A stretch of DNA of 64,000 bases, from positions 1-64,000 of the forward strand of contig JAQMWT010000062.1 of assembly GCA_029834535.1 (NCBI GenBank), written 5' to 3'. The stretch's first letter is position 1. The number at the start of each line of letters is the position of its first letter. Origin of the DNA: Chrysophaeum taylorii (Eukaryota; Sar; Pelagophyceae; Pelagomonadales; Pelagomonadaceae). This document shows, in pieces, positions 1-9,926 of the stretch. The translations under genes were made by a program, and so were the position numbers. Under the pieces are notes generated by a model. The model did no database searches and was not told the DNA's origin. It worked only from the letters and a program-made list of their open reading frames with translations.

Positions 1-808
1 TGGGTCGGAAGACGACGCCTCGCTCTTTACAGTCGAGTTTTCAACTCCCTGACAACCAACGGCATGCTGACTTTGATCGCGAGCTTAAAGTCTTCGCAAC
101 CTCGACCCGTCGCACGGCCACTGCAACGGTACCAGATACATCATCGATAGTGTCGTGTCACCGAGGCTCCTCCAACCTGTATCCCTCAAGCCCCACGGAC
201 GCCAAACGATCACCAAGAGCCAGGGCCAGACGCCCCGCGAGGTCGGCGTCCTCTTGGCGAAGCCCGTCTTCTGCCACGTCCAGCTCTACGTGGCTCTCTG
301 TCGATCGGCAACCCCGAGGATATCCTCTTCTAAGTCGACGACTCCACCCTACCCCACACGTGCTGCGCAATACCGATAAGCCCCCTCCCGGCGTCTACAC
401 GCGCACTGTAGGTGGACTTACTGGGACCAGGTGAGCTTACTGGGGTTTGCGATTGGGACTAGGTGAAGTGAGTGACCAGGTGAAACTGGGACCAGGTGAG
501 CATACTAGGGTTTTTAGAGTAAAGGGTTTTTAGAGTAAACGCAAAGGTTGGCGGCGTCTGCGGATCAAAGCAGCTTAGATTGGCGGGGGTGAGAGCGACG
601 AGCACGAGTGGGCTTACGCCGAACTTACTGGGGTTAGAGATTGGGACTAGGTGAACTTACTGGGACCAGGTGAACTTACTGGGGTTAGAGATTGGGACCA
701 GGTGAACTTACTGGCGAACTTACTGGCCTGCACTTGTATGAAACTTAATGGGATTAGATGAACTTACTGGGGTTAGAGATTGGGACTAGGTGCTTACTGG
801 CCTGCACT

Positions 809-811
<3 letters not shown>
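1..811 (+). mobile_element. Helitron-like unit, copy A (left end outside window)
   Basis: The frames between about 1 and 380 encode pieces of the C-terminal part of a Helitron Pif1-type helicase: a RNLDPSHGHCNGTRYMI-like block (compare the Helitron LLRNLDP..GLCNGTRL motif) and then KSQGQTPREVGVLLAKPVF followed by a VQLYVAL-R segment (compare INKSQGQTL..VG and HGQLYVALSR). The blocks lie in different frames, so this copy is decayed. From about 395 a minisatellite of gtgaacttactgggaccag-type units runs to a terminus CCTGCACTTGT at 801-811 that recurs in all other copies. No replication-initiator (Rep) domain is visible, so the copy is non-autonomous. Confidence 0.75.
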
Positions 812-839
<28 letters not shown>

Positions 840-849
840 TTTATTATTA

Positions 850-1219
850 AACTAACTAACTAAATTCAGACCTCTCCCGAGCATGGGAGCCAGGCCGGAC
901 CGACAGGAGCCAGTCCGGAATCACGGGCCTGTAGACGAGGGGCGCCGAAAGGTGGGTCGGCGGAGAGTGATCATCAAGCTTGTCGCCATGCGACGAGGAG
1001 ACCGCGATGTGACTGGCAACCAACTCGTCGATAACCTTCCGTCTGCGCCCCGCGGCCATACCCCGTCCCACTGCGAACGTTCCGGCTGCCAACCGGCCCG
1101 CCCGGGAGGCGAATAGGTGCCAACCTACGCCGGGAGGGCGGATGCCCTCGCAAGGCTCAGGATTCATGAGGCACCGTCCTCCGTCGCAACCATGCGGTTG
1201 GGCGATCAGGGTAAGGATA
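850..1219 (-). mobile_element. SINE-like retroposon, copy 1, inside an ATT microsatellite
   Basis: About 370 bp. On the minus strand it runs from a CCCTGATCGCC-type start to a gagaggtctgaatttagttagttag end. It shares its GC-rich body (CTCCCATGCTCGGGAGAGG near the tail, CGCCTCCCGGGCGGGCCGG in the middle) with copies at 37,681, 41,908 and 44,354. Both flanks are ATT-repeat DNA (811-850 and 1,219-1,274), consistent with insertion into a microsatellite. There is no coding capacity. Confidence 0.65.
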
Positions 1220-1221
1220 TA

Positions 1222-1274
<53 letters not shown>
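1219..1274. repeat. ATT microsatellite
   Basis: About 17 ATT units. With the shorter ATT run at 811-850 it brackets the SINE-like insertion. Confidence 0.9.
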
Positions 1275-1312
1275 GTAAAGCGCGGACTCCTTATATTACT
1301 AGAAGAAGAATT

Positions 1313-2163
1313 TCTTAACTACTAATCGAGACAGATGTTTGTTTGTCTGTCTGTCTGTTTGTCTGTTTGTCTTTAAATGTCGACTGCTAAGAGGGGGGGG
1401 TGTGGGTGGTTGTCCCTCGATTTAGGGTAAGGATCAGGTAGGCGCGAGAGTAAGGATCAGGTAGGCGCGAGAGCCAGACAGTGATCCTCCAAGCCGTCTA
1501 CGGCGACCTCGCAGACTATTTCCACGACCCGCGGCGGCTCTTTCAGCGCGCCATTCTCACGCCCCGTCGAAACGATGTTGTCGATGCTGACAACGCGCGC
1601 ATGACCGCGGCCTTTTTTTCCCGGAGACGAGGCGTCGGAGTTCTTTTCAAGAGCCAGGGCCAGACGTCCCGCGAGGTCGGCGTCCTCTTGGCGAAGCCCG
1701 TCTTCTGCCACGTCCAGCTCGACGTGGCTCTCTGTCGATCGGCAACCCCAAGGATATCCTCTTCTGGGTCGACGACTCCACCCTACCCCACACGTGCTGC
1801 GCAATGCCGATAAGCCCCCTCCCGGCGTCTACACGCGCACTATAGGTGAACTTACTGGGACCACGTGAACTTACTGGGGTTTGAGATTGGGACTAGGTGG
1901 ACTGATTGACAAGGTGAAACGGGGACCAGGTGAACATACTGGGGTTTTTAGAGTAAAGGGTTTTTAGAGTAAACTCAAAGGTTGGCGGCGCGTGCGGATC
2001 AAAGCAGCTTAGATTGGCGGAGGCGAGAGCGACGAGCTCAAAGGAGTTGGTGTGAGCCAGGTGAACTTACTGACCAGGTGAACTCAAACGAAACTTACTG
2101 GGACCAGGTGAACTTACTGGGGTTAGAGATTGGGACTAGGTGAACTTACTGGGCTGCACTTGT
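1313..2163 (+). mobile_element. Helitron-like unit, copy B (internally deleted)
   Basis: Begins TCTTAACTACTAATCG and a TTTGTCTG-type microsatellite, then TCTTTAAATGTCGACTGC (the antisense LINE 3' end), then a duplicated taaggatcaggtaggcgcgag motif. Frames 1,481-1,813 carry the helicase block ILQAVYGDLADYFHDP-RRLFQRAILTPRRNDVV, which jumps directly to KSQGQTSREVG. Compared with copies D and E, about 400 bp between these blocks is missing. It ends in the minisatellite and GGGCTGCACTTGT at 2,151-2,163. It is non-autonomous. Confidence 0.75.
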
Positions 2164-2809
2164 TTTTTTCTAAACATAACAATTATCATTTGGAGCAGAG
2201 GATATGCTCGCATACATATCTGTTGACGTTGGCTTTTTTTTTGGGGGTAAGGAAGGGTCATTCTCGTGCGATGAAAATGTGAATCTAAAAGCTGGTCCGC
2301 CGCCGCCGCCGCCCACTTTGTGTTGTTGTTTGCCAGACGAGAATATAGTCGGACCTGTCTGTGCCGCGTCGTTGTAGGAGCTGAGTGCAAGCTGCTGCGA
2401 AAGATCTAAAAAAAATCCTCGACGCCCGTGTTTCAATCAACAAGAACGCACGAGCGACGAGACAACACATTCCAGATTCGCCTGGACCACCCCGAGTCTT
2501 GCCTCAAGGTGTGACTGAAAAATAAATCATGATGATGCCGATTTTTTTTGAGTTAGGTGACCAGGTAGTTGTGCTGGAAGAGCAGCTTTGACGCCGAGTG
2601 ACGACCGCAACATCCGCAGCATCAAAAGTGGTGTTGTTGTTGTTGTTCCGACCAGAACCGATTCATCCTCGAGCAAAAATGATTCCGTTGAGGGACGCCA
2701 CGCGCCACGGCACACCACGTGGTGGAGAGTTGTAATGCATCCTTATTGAAGTCTTGGTTTGCTGTTGCAGATACATAATTGAGACGTCATTCATTGTACA
2801 GGTTCTGAG
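2164..2809. other. Intergenic stretch, no supported gene
   Basis: Contains short trinucleotide runs (gccgccgccgcc near 2,300 and gttgttgttgtt near 2,635). Several short minus-strand frames exist but are low-complexity. It may hold the 5' region of the gene at 2,810. A polypyrimidine-poor stretch ending in ttgtacag at about 2,800 could be a splice acceptor, which would put an extra 5' exon here. Confidence 0.4.
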
Positions 2810-3682
2810 ATGATGAAGGTAGTAGTGGTGGTGGTGGTGGTGGTGGGAGGAGCAGCAGCAGCAGCAGCCGAGAGGTGCGGTGCGTGTCGGCGGTTCGAGA
2901 GTCCGAAGGGCCTCATCCTCCGAGCTATCGAGTGCAACTTTAACAATGCCCGTTCCGGCATCAAGGCTAGGGGAGAAGGTTCGTGTGTCGGCGACCAATT
3001 GTCGAGCGTTTTTGAAGAGCGCGCTGCTTTTCTAGTCCGCAACGACACCCCCGGTACGCGATTTGTGGAGTGGTGGAAGGACATGTTCGTGCCGATCGGG
3101 GTTACCTTAAATCGAACGGACTTTAAGTGCGTGGGGGTCATGGACCGGTTCACCGCGCGCAACGCGAACAATTTCAAGGCTAACGTGTGCCCCGACACCC
3201 CCTCAGACCACGCCGAGATGGTTGTCAAGGAGTACCTGCACATGTGCTACATGACCCAGCACAACCTGACGCAATATCGCGGCGGAATCGAGCACGCCGC
3301 GACGAGGAATCATACTTTATCGTGCTGCGCGCCCGACGAAGAATATGCCTTTATTTTCCAGCTCGAGTGGGCAAAACGATTGCAGGCCTTGCCCAAGGGG
3401 ACTTGCGGCAAAAAGAGAGACATCCACAATGAAGTTTCGGTGACGTGGCAAACATCTGACGTCGACGCCGTCGTCGTCTTGAATCCCGGCGGCGTCACCC
3501 AGCCCTCCGAAGCCCAAATAGCCAAAGCAAAACACGTCCAACACATCGTCCACGAGATCAACAAGATGTCTGGCATTATGGACCCCCCCGACATCATCTC
3601 GCTCTCCCACTCGGAGGACTTCGGCTCGGAAGATCCGTTCGGCTTCGGCACCTTTGTCTGCGACTGCCTAAATGACGTCTGA
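2810..3682 (+). CDS. Secreted cysteine-rich protein of unknown function
   Basis: A 290-aa open frame, uninterrupted and with normal amino-acid diversity after residue 25. The N terminus (MMKVVVVVVVVVGGAAAAAAERC) looks like a signal peptide whose hydrophobic core is encoded by a GTG run and a GCA run. The rest has 12 cysteines and three N-glycosylation sequons (NRT, NLT, NHT), which fits an extracellular or vacuolar protein. The C terminus ends FVCDCLNDV. I recognise no domain. It stands alone between transposon-rich blocks, and the long open frame in a repeat-dense area argues that it is a real host gene. The start is the first ATG of two in a row. An upstream exon is possible because tacag precedes the frame. 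Confidence 0.65.
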   Translation: MMKVVVVVVVVVGGAAAAAAERCGACRRFESPKGLILRAIECNFNNARSGIKARGEGSCVGDQLSSVFEERAAFLVRNDTPGTRFVEWWKDMFVPIGVTLNRTDFKCVGVMDRFTARNANNFKANVCPDTPSDHAEMVVKEYLHMCYMTQHNLTQYRGGIEHAATRNHTLSCCAPDEEYAFIFQLEWAKRLQALPKGTCGKKRDIHNEVSVTWQTSDVDAVVVLNPGGVTQPSEAQIAKAKHVQHIVHEINKMSGIMDPPDIISLSHSEDFGSEDPFGFGTFVCDCLNDV

Positions 3683-3734
3683 TTCTTCGGTCCTGACCAG
3701 CGCGCTTTGAAAGCCCAAGCGTGAGTGCCCCGAG

Positions 3735-3751
3735 TATTTATATATATATAG
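3735..3751. promoter_or_regulatory. TATA-like element, copy 1
   Basis: A 17-bp run of alternating TA (atttatatatatatata) about 50 bp past the end of the secreted-protein gene, preceded by gtgagtgcccc. The same gtgagtgccc...TATA layout recurs at 4,374-4,397, so the two are related. No downstream gene is clear. Confidence 0.3.
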
Positions 3752-4389
3752 AAGTGGTGGTGGTGGTGGTGAATTGCCTCCGTCAGTCGAGTCCCAGACG
3801 GGTCGGTTGGTACTCTCTAAAAGAAAGAGTTCGACGAGCAGAGGCGGCTGCTCGAGAGGTAGAATCGCAACAAGCCTGTCTCGTCGTCGCTGATGTCCGC
3901 GGCCATGTACCTGGCTGGCCACCAACGGAAGTTTGTTTATAAGGGGCTCTCTCCGCGCGCCGGACGCCCATATCATACCACAACCTGCTCGATGCATGCG
4001 CTTCGAAGACACAACCCTATATTTTCTCGCAACCTACGATCTGCCTCGGGTTCTAGCTGCTGCTGCTGCGAGTTTGTTGTAGCAGGCCGTGATGTGTGGC
4101 ACTATTTATTGTCGGCCAGAGGAGATATGTTCTCGATTCACAATTTTGTCGCCTGCACGGCTCTCCGCCGCGTGGTACCTTTTTTTTTGTCGATCGTGAC
4201 TACTGGTCTCCTGCTGGCAACTTCGCTCGCGCGGCCATCCTTTCTGAACCTAAAATCTTAGCACGCTTGAGTCCTAAGACGTTAAACGGCCGAAAGAGAA
4301 CCCAAAAATGCACAAAGTCCAGGAAGTGCATTCCCAAAAGGTGAGGGTAGGAATGCCGGTCCTGGTGTGTGCGAGTGAGTGCCCGGGGC

Positions 4390-4397
4390 TATATATA
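4390..4397 (+). promoter_or_regulatory. TATA-like element, copy 2
   Basis: gtgagtgcccggggcTATATATAccccattgc has the look of a core promoter, with pyrimidine-rich DNA 10-25 bp downstream. No convincing reading frame follows before the MITE at 4,637, so it may be a leftover promoter. Apart from the two TATA-like sites, 3,683-4,636 holds no supported gene. Confidence 0.3.
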
Positions 4398-4636
4398 CCC
4401 CATTGCTTCCCCATCACAGTGAAAGTGTGAACATCTGGGGCGAGTCAAGCATGTAGGCGAGACGCTGGGGACCCAGCAGACGACGACGCCATCTGCTTAA
4501 GATGATGAATATCTGCGTCGGAGATGAACATCCGGTCTTGGTAAAGACCCATTCTTTACCGGGGGCTTATCCTTATTTTTGAATCGATTTATTGGACGCA
4601 AAAAAAAGGAGTCATTCTTTACCCGCAGATCCTAAC

Positions 4637-4894
4637 CAGGGTCGGATAAGAAAGTTCGTACGAGCCGTTAACTATGTTTCAGTTTGTACTAAGACATACT
4701 CAACGGATCGCTGAGCTATGTTCATTTGTACTCAAGCAGTATGTGCCGCCACGCCGCGAGATCGTCGCGATGGAACTAGTCCCTATAGTGAAGTCGGCAT
4801 CCTTTCGCCCCCTCACGCAAAAAAAGGAAAAAGCCCACGCGTTGTAGGACCCGTCGTTGCGGCGCGGGCTAGTCTCGTTTTCTTATCCGACCCT
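4637..4894. mobile_element. hAT-like MITE with 8-bp target duplication
   Basis: A 258-bp segment with 16-bp terminal inverted repeats (AGGGTCGGATAAGAAA on the left at 4,638-4,653; its complement at 4,879-4,894). Both sides carry ATCCTAAC (4,629-4,636 and 4,895-4,902), an 8-bp target-site duplication as made by hAT transposases. It has no coding capacity. The duplicated target is part of the TCCTAACTACTAATCG terminus of the neighbouring LINE/Helitron-like unit, so the MITE is younger than that unit. Confidence 0.75.
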
Positions 4895-4902
4895 ATCCTA
4901 AC

Positions 4903-5093
4903 TACTAATCGACAGATGTTTGTCCGTTTGTCTGTTTGTCTGTCTGTTTGTCTTTAAATGTCGACTGCTAAGAGGGGGGGTGTGTGTGGGGAGCATGAAG
5001 GATGTGGGTGGGTTTGTGGGGCACGAGGGATGTGCCTGACGGGCGGAGATAAGTACGCGGGACCTAGTCGGGGTCATCGCCGTCTGTTTGTCT
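4903..5093 (-). repeat. Duplicated LINE 3' end
   Basis: The LINE 3' terminus occurs twice in tandem. The segment gtctttaaatgtcgactgc to ggtcatcgccg is present at about 4,950-5,092 and again at 5,090-5,225. This looks like an internal duplication or a second, heavily 5'-truncated copy sharing the same tail. Confidence 0.7.
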
Positions 5094-5205
5094 TTAAATG
5101 TCGACTGCTAAGAGGGGGCGGGTGTGTGTGGGGAGCATGAAGGATGTGGGTGGGTTTGTGGGGTATGAGGGATGTGCCTGACGGGCGGAGATAAGTACGC
5201 TGGAC

Positions 5206-5945
5206 CTAGTCGGGGTCATCGCCGAGGCGTGGGGCAGGCGAAGAGAGGACCAAGGGCCCCGCCTTGGTAGGTCGTACGCATGCTGCCGCCGGACGTATGT
5301 GCGACGAAGGGTGACGTCCTGCTGGGATCGGGCGGCCTGGGTGGGGTTCCCCGAGGCGGCGACATGGGCGAGGGCGGTGAGGGCACAGCGAGCCCGGCCT
5401 AATGCGTTGGCGATCCCCCACTCACGGTAGATGCGGCGAGTTTGGGCCGCCTTTGCCTCTGTGAAGTTGGCGCAGCCGCTTGTCACCCAGGTTCGCGCAG
5501 CGATGCGCTCTGCGCATGTTTGGGCGAGAGCGTGGCACGCCGCGCTGGCCTCACCGAAGGCACCAAAGACGAGGCCGGCGACGGTGCCGTAGCTACGTAG
5601 CCGCTGTTCGACAGGGCCCAAGAAGCCAGGCGGTGGTGCTGTACCCGGCTGGGGGATGATGGCGTCGATGCCGCGGGCGTGAGCGAGGTATTCGGAGTGG
5701 ACTTGCGCTGCGCGCCGATCGACAGGCGACGGGTGGGAGGGATGGAGGGCGTGGGCGGTGTACAACGAACCCCAAGCGAGGGTTTTGATGTCGTAGAGTT
5801 GCTCCTTGTTGTCGAGCGTGGTGAGGATGTCTGGGACGACTTGACGTCGGGCGAGATTGCCTCGGTACCGGCCGTAGAGGCGCGTGCGAATGGTAGGGGC
5901 GACGACGTCAGCAAAGATGCCGAAAACCTCGGACAGGGCTGGGAT
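5206..5945 (-). pseudogene. LINE C-terminal restriction-like endonuclease region
   Basis: Continues the polyprotein as IPALSEVFGIFADVVAPTIR. A PD-(D/E)xK-like core follows: RRQVVPDILTTLDNKEQ and then LYDIKTLAWGS (PD...D-x-K spacing of about 18 residues). The C-terminal tail is rich in Ala and Arg and ends in an ARSQQDVTLRRTYVRRQH segment. The family role would be nicking the target DNA to prime reverse transcription. The PD/DxK assignment rests on motif spacing alone. Confidence 0.6.
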
Positions 5946-7512
5946 GCGGCCCGGCCTCTTTGACGCTGCAGTGGACGCAGTCGAGCTGGCCGTCATGCCA
6001 GGTGGTCCGCGCTCCTCCGCAGTTGACAAGGTTGGCCTGCGTGAGAAGCACCTTGCCGTGAGCGTCGAGAACGACGTCAGTGCCCAGAATGCGAGTGCCC
6101 ACGAGGCCCAAACAAGCTGGAGAGGGGTAGCCAAAGTACTGGGCACACATCTCAGCCCAGCAGCGGTTGGGGATTTGAAGGGCGGAGCTGGGCCACGAGC
6201 TGATGAACGTGGTCGAGAAGCGATCCCATGAGGACGCCGCTACTCGAAGTGCTTCGGTGATGGGAAGGGTGGCCGCAAGGCGCTGGAGTGCAGTGGCCCG
6301 AGCTGTCTCGCGCTGGGAGGTTAGAGCACGCTGGAGTTGGGGTATGAGCACGGGTGTCGAGATGGTGGGGTCGACGAGGACGCCCATGGAGACGAATTCG
6401 TGGGAGAGAGGACCGTCGACGAGATGAACGTTGGCGGGGTCGCCGGAACCAGCGCCGCCGTGGGAAGCCAGCGTGGTACGGAGATCAGCCCGAAGTCCGT
6501 CCCACGCAGTCTCGAGTGCGCGGCAACCGGATGCGAGGAGGTGGTGCCAACGGTGCAACTCGTTACCTGTGCGAAAAGAAGTGGCACCCAGGACCGAGGC
6601 GAGGCGGGGGAGGTAGCCAGGGACCTCCAAGGCACCCGTAGGATCGCGAAGGTCGACGAGGTGTGGAAGGGCTTGGGCCGCCGTGCCAACAAAGGCGGCG
6701 GGGCTGAGGTCGGCGCTGGAGCAAATTCCACCACCCCCATTCCGAGCAGGAAGGCGGAGGCGTTGAAGGACGATGTTGGTGGAGTCAAAAACTTGACGCG
6801 GCTCTGCGCCAAGTGCTGTGGCGACGAAGCTGAGGACGGCAACGTCGAAGCGGCGGAGCGCGCTCAAGGCATTGGTGGGGGAGCAGTGTTGCGCGATGTA
6901 GTCCAAGCGCGGGGCGATGCAGTAGCGGCCCAACGAGTACATGCAGTGGAGGGAGACGTTCTGGAGCTTGGTGCGAATACGGCTCATGTAGCTCACCTGA
7001 GCGTCAACCTCGCGTTGCAAGGTAGCTTCGACATAGGCATCTCCGGCGTGTCCAGGGGAGCCGATGGGCACACCGTAGATTACGAGGCCGTCGGCGACAA
7101 CGGGGATACCAGCAGGAGTACACGTGCCGTCAGGCGCAACTTGGACGTGGTCGTGAACATCGGGGTGATCGATAAGACCCATGCCAAGTGCCGGACAGAA
7201 CGCCACGCACTTGTCGAGGCGGAGCTCCTCGCCGCTAGCTTGGATGTCGCGGGCGTACTGCAGGAGGGCGTCGACAACCTCACGAGGGGAACCAGAGATG
7301 ACGCCGTCGTCCATGCCAAATCGGGCGCAGCCGGCACATGAACGTAAGCGGGTGTCAAGGGCCTGTGCGGCGTCATGCGTTGCCAGACAGTACGCCGGTG
7401 GATAGGTAGGGTCGCCTTGCTGGCCGCCTTCTTGAGAGTCGAAGGGGGCGCGATCGAGGCCGGTGGGGCCGTGGAGGGCCACCCAGGATGCCGGCCGTAA
7501 TTGCTTGAACAT
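5908..7512 (-). pseudogene. LINE reverse transcriptase, palm motifs B and C, thumb and Cys/His region
   Basis: 534-aa block. Motif B reads SQEGGQQGDPTYPPAYC. Motif C reads ARFGMDDGVISG, with MDD instead of the usual Y/F-A-DD. A long thumb and connection region follows. Near the end, HGKVLLTQANLVNCGG and LDCVHCSVKEAG give a small Cys/His cluster just before the endonuclease, as in other LINEs with restriction-like nucleases. The last about 10 residues are out of frame: the plus-strand copy at 12,510-14,202 reads from CSVKEAG straight into IPALSEVFGIFADVV, which places a frame change near 5,945 here. Confidence 0.8.
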
Positions 7513-7829
7513 AAAGTGGCCAAAGCACGCAGTTTAGCGTTGGCGTGGTTTGCGAGTTTGTCCACGACGGTCCGGCGCTTGAGCTCGTTGAAGGCGTTGC
7601 GTTTGTCCAGCTTGATGATGACCTGGTCGGGGTACTGCTCCGCGTGGGTGCGGACGCCAAAGACGAGGCGCGAGGGGCCGCCCTTGACCCCGACGGCAAC
7701 GTTGATCGGGTACAGTGCCTCAGAGAGCTCGGAGTGGAGGCTACGCACAAGGCACCGTCCAGTGGTACGGCGGCGGACAGTGCCAATGCTAGGTGCTTGG
7801 TTAGCGTCAGCGGCGCGTCGTTTCACCAA
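7080..7829 (-). pseudogene. LINE reverse transcriptase, fingers and palm motif A
   Basis: The first about 110 residues are reverse-transcriptase coding: IPLVKRRAADANQ just upstream, then a SIGTVRRRTTGRCLVRSL block at the usual RPI position, then motif A, VIIKLDKRNAFNELKRR, with the catalytic Asp and the NAFN signature of this LINE group. After about 7,500 this frame is noise and the RT continues in the frame of the 5,908-7,512 block, so a frame change lies near 7,500. Confidence 0.75.
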
Positions 7830-7880
7830 CGGAATGAGGGTTACCGTGGTGGTGATGAAGTAATACCAGTCAGGAAGAGC

Positions 7881-9668
7881 TCAACGAACCAACAAGGTCT
7901 CAAGGTTGTCGATTTTGTCCATCGCCGAGCGTGCCTTGACGTTGCTCGGGAAGGGCTGGGCGAAAACGGAGAGGAATTCATTGCGGCACTGGTCGGGGCC
8001 CACACCAGCCTTCGGCCGGAGCGTGCGGTAAGTTTCACGCAGGGCAACCGAGAGTGTGGCGAGCCGTTGCGGGTGGTTGGGGAAGGTGTGAAGGTCCTCC
8101 TTGCGAGCAGGATGTTGGGACACGAGTTGGCGCATGACATCTGGGTGGCATGGGTCGGCGATGCCCAGGCTGGTGAGAATACGGCACGCCCGAGAGAGGT
8201 CGCCAGATTCAGCGAGTCGCAATGCACGAAGTGCGTCCGCGTCATCGTCGGGGGCCGCCCGTGAGCGTACATGGGAGCGCACGCGAGTCACGTCTTGGAG
8301 GTAGCCGTCAATGAGGAGGTCGTAACGCCCGGCGGCGAAGGCTGCAAAGCGGTCAGTGAGCACGTCGGGCCGACGGGCGCCGCCTCGTGGTGCTCGCCGA
8401 AGAAGTAGGCTGTGAAGGCTCATGTACCAAAGGAGGGCACGGTCACGAGCGTTATCGGAAGTGGCGTCTTCAAACCATGAACACACCTCGGCCATTGCGC
8501 ACGCCCATGCCTCGCGGAATTGGGCGGGAATGGTGCGAATGCACGAGCACGGCGATATAATGAGGTCTTTGATGGAGACCTCGTCGATCGCAGAGCGCAA
8601 ATCGCTCAGGTCACGTGGACGGCGTGTCGGGAGGGAGGGGGCTTGCCCGGATGACGTAGGGTGGGCGGGGGCAACAGACGGTGGCGCCGAATGTGACCGT
8701 GGCCCAATGGGAGAAATGCCAGGAGACGCGCTCGTGGAGGCTGCAGCCGTGACAGGGGTGTTGCGGTGGCTGGTGGCAGGGGCAGGGGCGCGGCGGTTGC
8801 CGGCGGCAGCGGCGGGGGTGGAGGGGGTGCTAGTAGTGGGGGTGGTCCGGGTGCCAGCGGCAGGGGTGTTGCGGCTGTCTGTTGCATTCGCAGTGCGGTT
8901 GCCAGACGCAGTGGTGCGGCGGTTGCCAGCGGGAGGCGTGGCAGGGGTGTTGCGGGTGCCAGTGGATCGCGTGCGGGAGCCAATGTGGGGGAGGCGGGCG
9001 GCACGGGCAGCTTGAGCAGCGTGGGCGGCAGCGCGATGGGCGAGGTAAGCGTCGGCGCTGGCAGCAGCGGCGGCGGCCCGTCCCGCGTCGAGTTGGAGTG
9101 CCGCAGCAGCGGCAGCAGCAGCGTGCATAGCGGCGAGATGGCGTTCCGCTGCAGCAGCGGCTCGAGCGGCAAGGGCGGCGTCGCGCATACGCGCTCGAAT
9201 GCGATATCGGGCGGTAGTGGCGGCAAGGGCTGCAGCAAGTGGGAAAATGCGATGGGGTGCGGCAGCGCGGACCTGGGGGAGAGAGTGCACAGACACCCAG
9301 CGTTGATGAGGGCGGACCATGCGTATAGGACTGCGGCAGTTGGGGCACGGCGGAAGGCGCGCGCGGTTGGTGGGCGCCACGTCAGGGTCGCCTTGGTCGC
9401 CGGCGAGGTTGCTTAGCGCCCACTGACCAACGCAGGCGTCGTGCAGGACCACGCGACAGCAGCGGACTTGGCAACGGGTAAAGCAAGGGCTGGAGCATAT
9501 AGGACAAGCGCGGTCCCGGAGGTAGCTGACATAGCGGCCGGCCGTGTGGCGCAGGAAGCGGCGGATTATTGCCAGGGATCGACGAGCACGTAATCGCTTC
9601 CAGGCTCGAAATTGGTGCTGAAGAAGGGCCGCTGCGTAGTGGAGTGGCGGGCCAGGAGTCTGGCGCAA
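7881..9668 (-). pseudogene. LINE: IQ-like repeat 3, RING-like finger and start of reverse transcriptase
   Basis: 595-aa open block. Residues 12-30 hold the third IQ-like helix (ALLQHQFRAWKRLRARR). Residues 55-111 form a RING-like cysteine/histidine pattern: CPIC at 55-58, C70, HDAC at 76-79 and CPNC at 108-111. Residues about 155-230 are an alanine-rich helix, followed by a Thr/Ala/Pro-rich linker. From about residue 350 comes a helical region leading into reverse-transcriptase block 1 (AGVGPDQCRNEFLSVF). The block ends at a TGA, after which the same frame continues into the next RT block (LPDWYYFIT...IPLVKR), so this is an in-frame stop. RING fingers in LINE proteins are uncommon. Confidence 0.75.
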
Positions 9669-9926
9669 GGCTGCGACGCGGTTCTGCCGGGCAGCACGTG
9701 CTTGAGCGTGCTGAGCGCGGGTGCGTATAACGCGGGCGACATCCGGATGTGCAGAGTTGGTGCATGCGCGTGAAGGCGAGGCAGATCGCGGCGGCTGAGG
9801 GGTAGGTGACGGGCCCGAGGGTGGCGAGGAATTTGGCGTGGGTGTGACAGACGCCGGGGAAGTATTGGTGGCAGTGGGTGTGACGGACTGTGTGGGCGTA
9901 GCAGGTGAGCGACGGGCACGGAGGTG

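Noticed and set aside
150-434. Ser/Arg-rich 94-aa frame and its relatives in each Helitron-like copy
   Set aside because: Out-of-frame reading of the helicase C-terminus; the helicase motifs lie in the neighbouring frame.
3310-3651. Minus-strand frames inside the secreted-protein gene
   Set aside because: The plus-strand frame is longer, has a signal peptide, cysteines and sequons; these are antisense shadows.
6337-7341. 334-aa plus-strand open frame
   Set aside because: Exact antisense of the LINE reverse transcriptase, which has all RT motifs; a GC-rich shadow.
8766-9416. 216-aa Gly/Ser-rich plus-strand frame, and several similar ones to 11,157
   Set aside because: Antisense of the Ala/Arg/Pro-rich LINE N-terminal and RING region; composition follows from the opposite strand.
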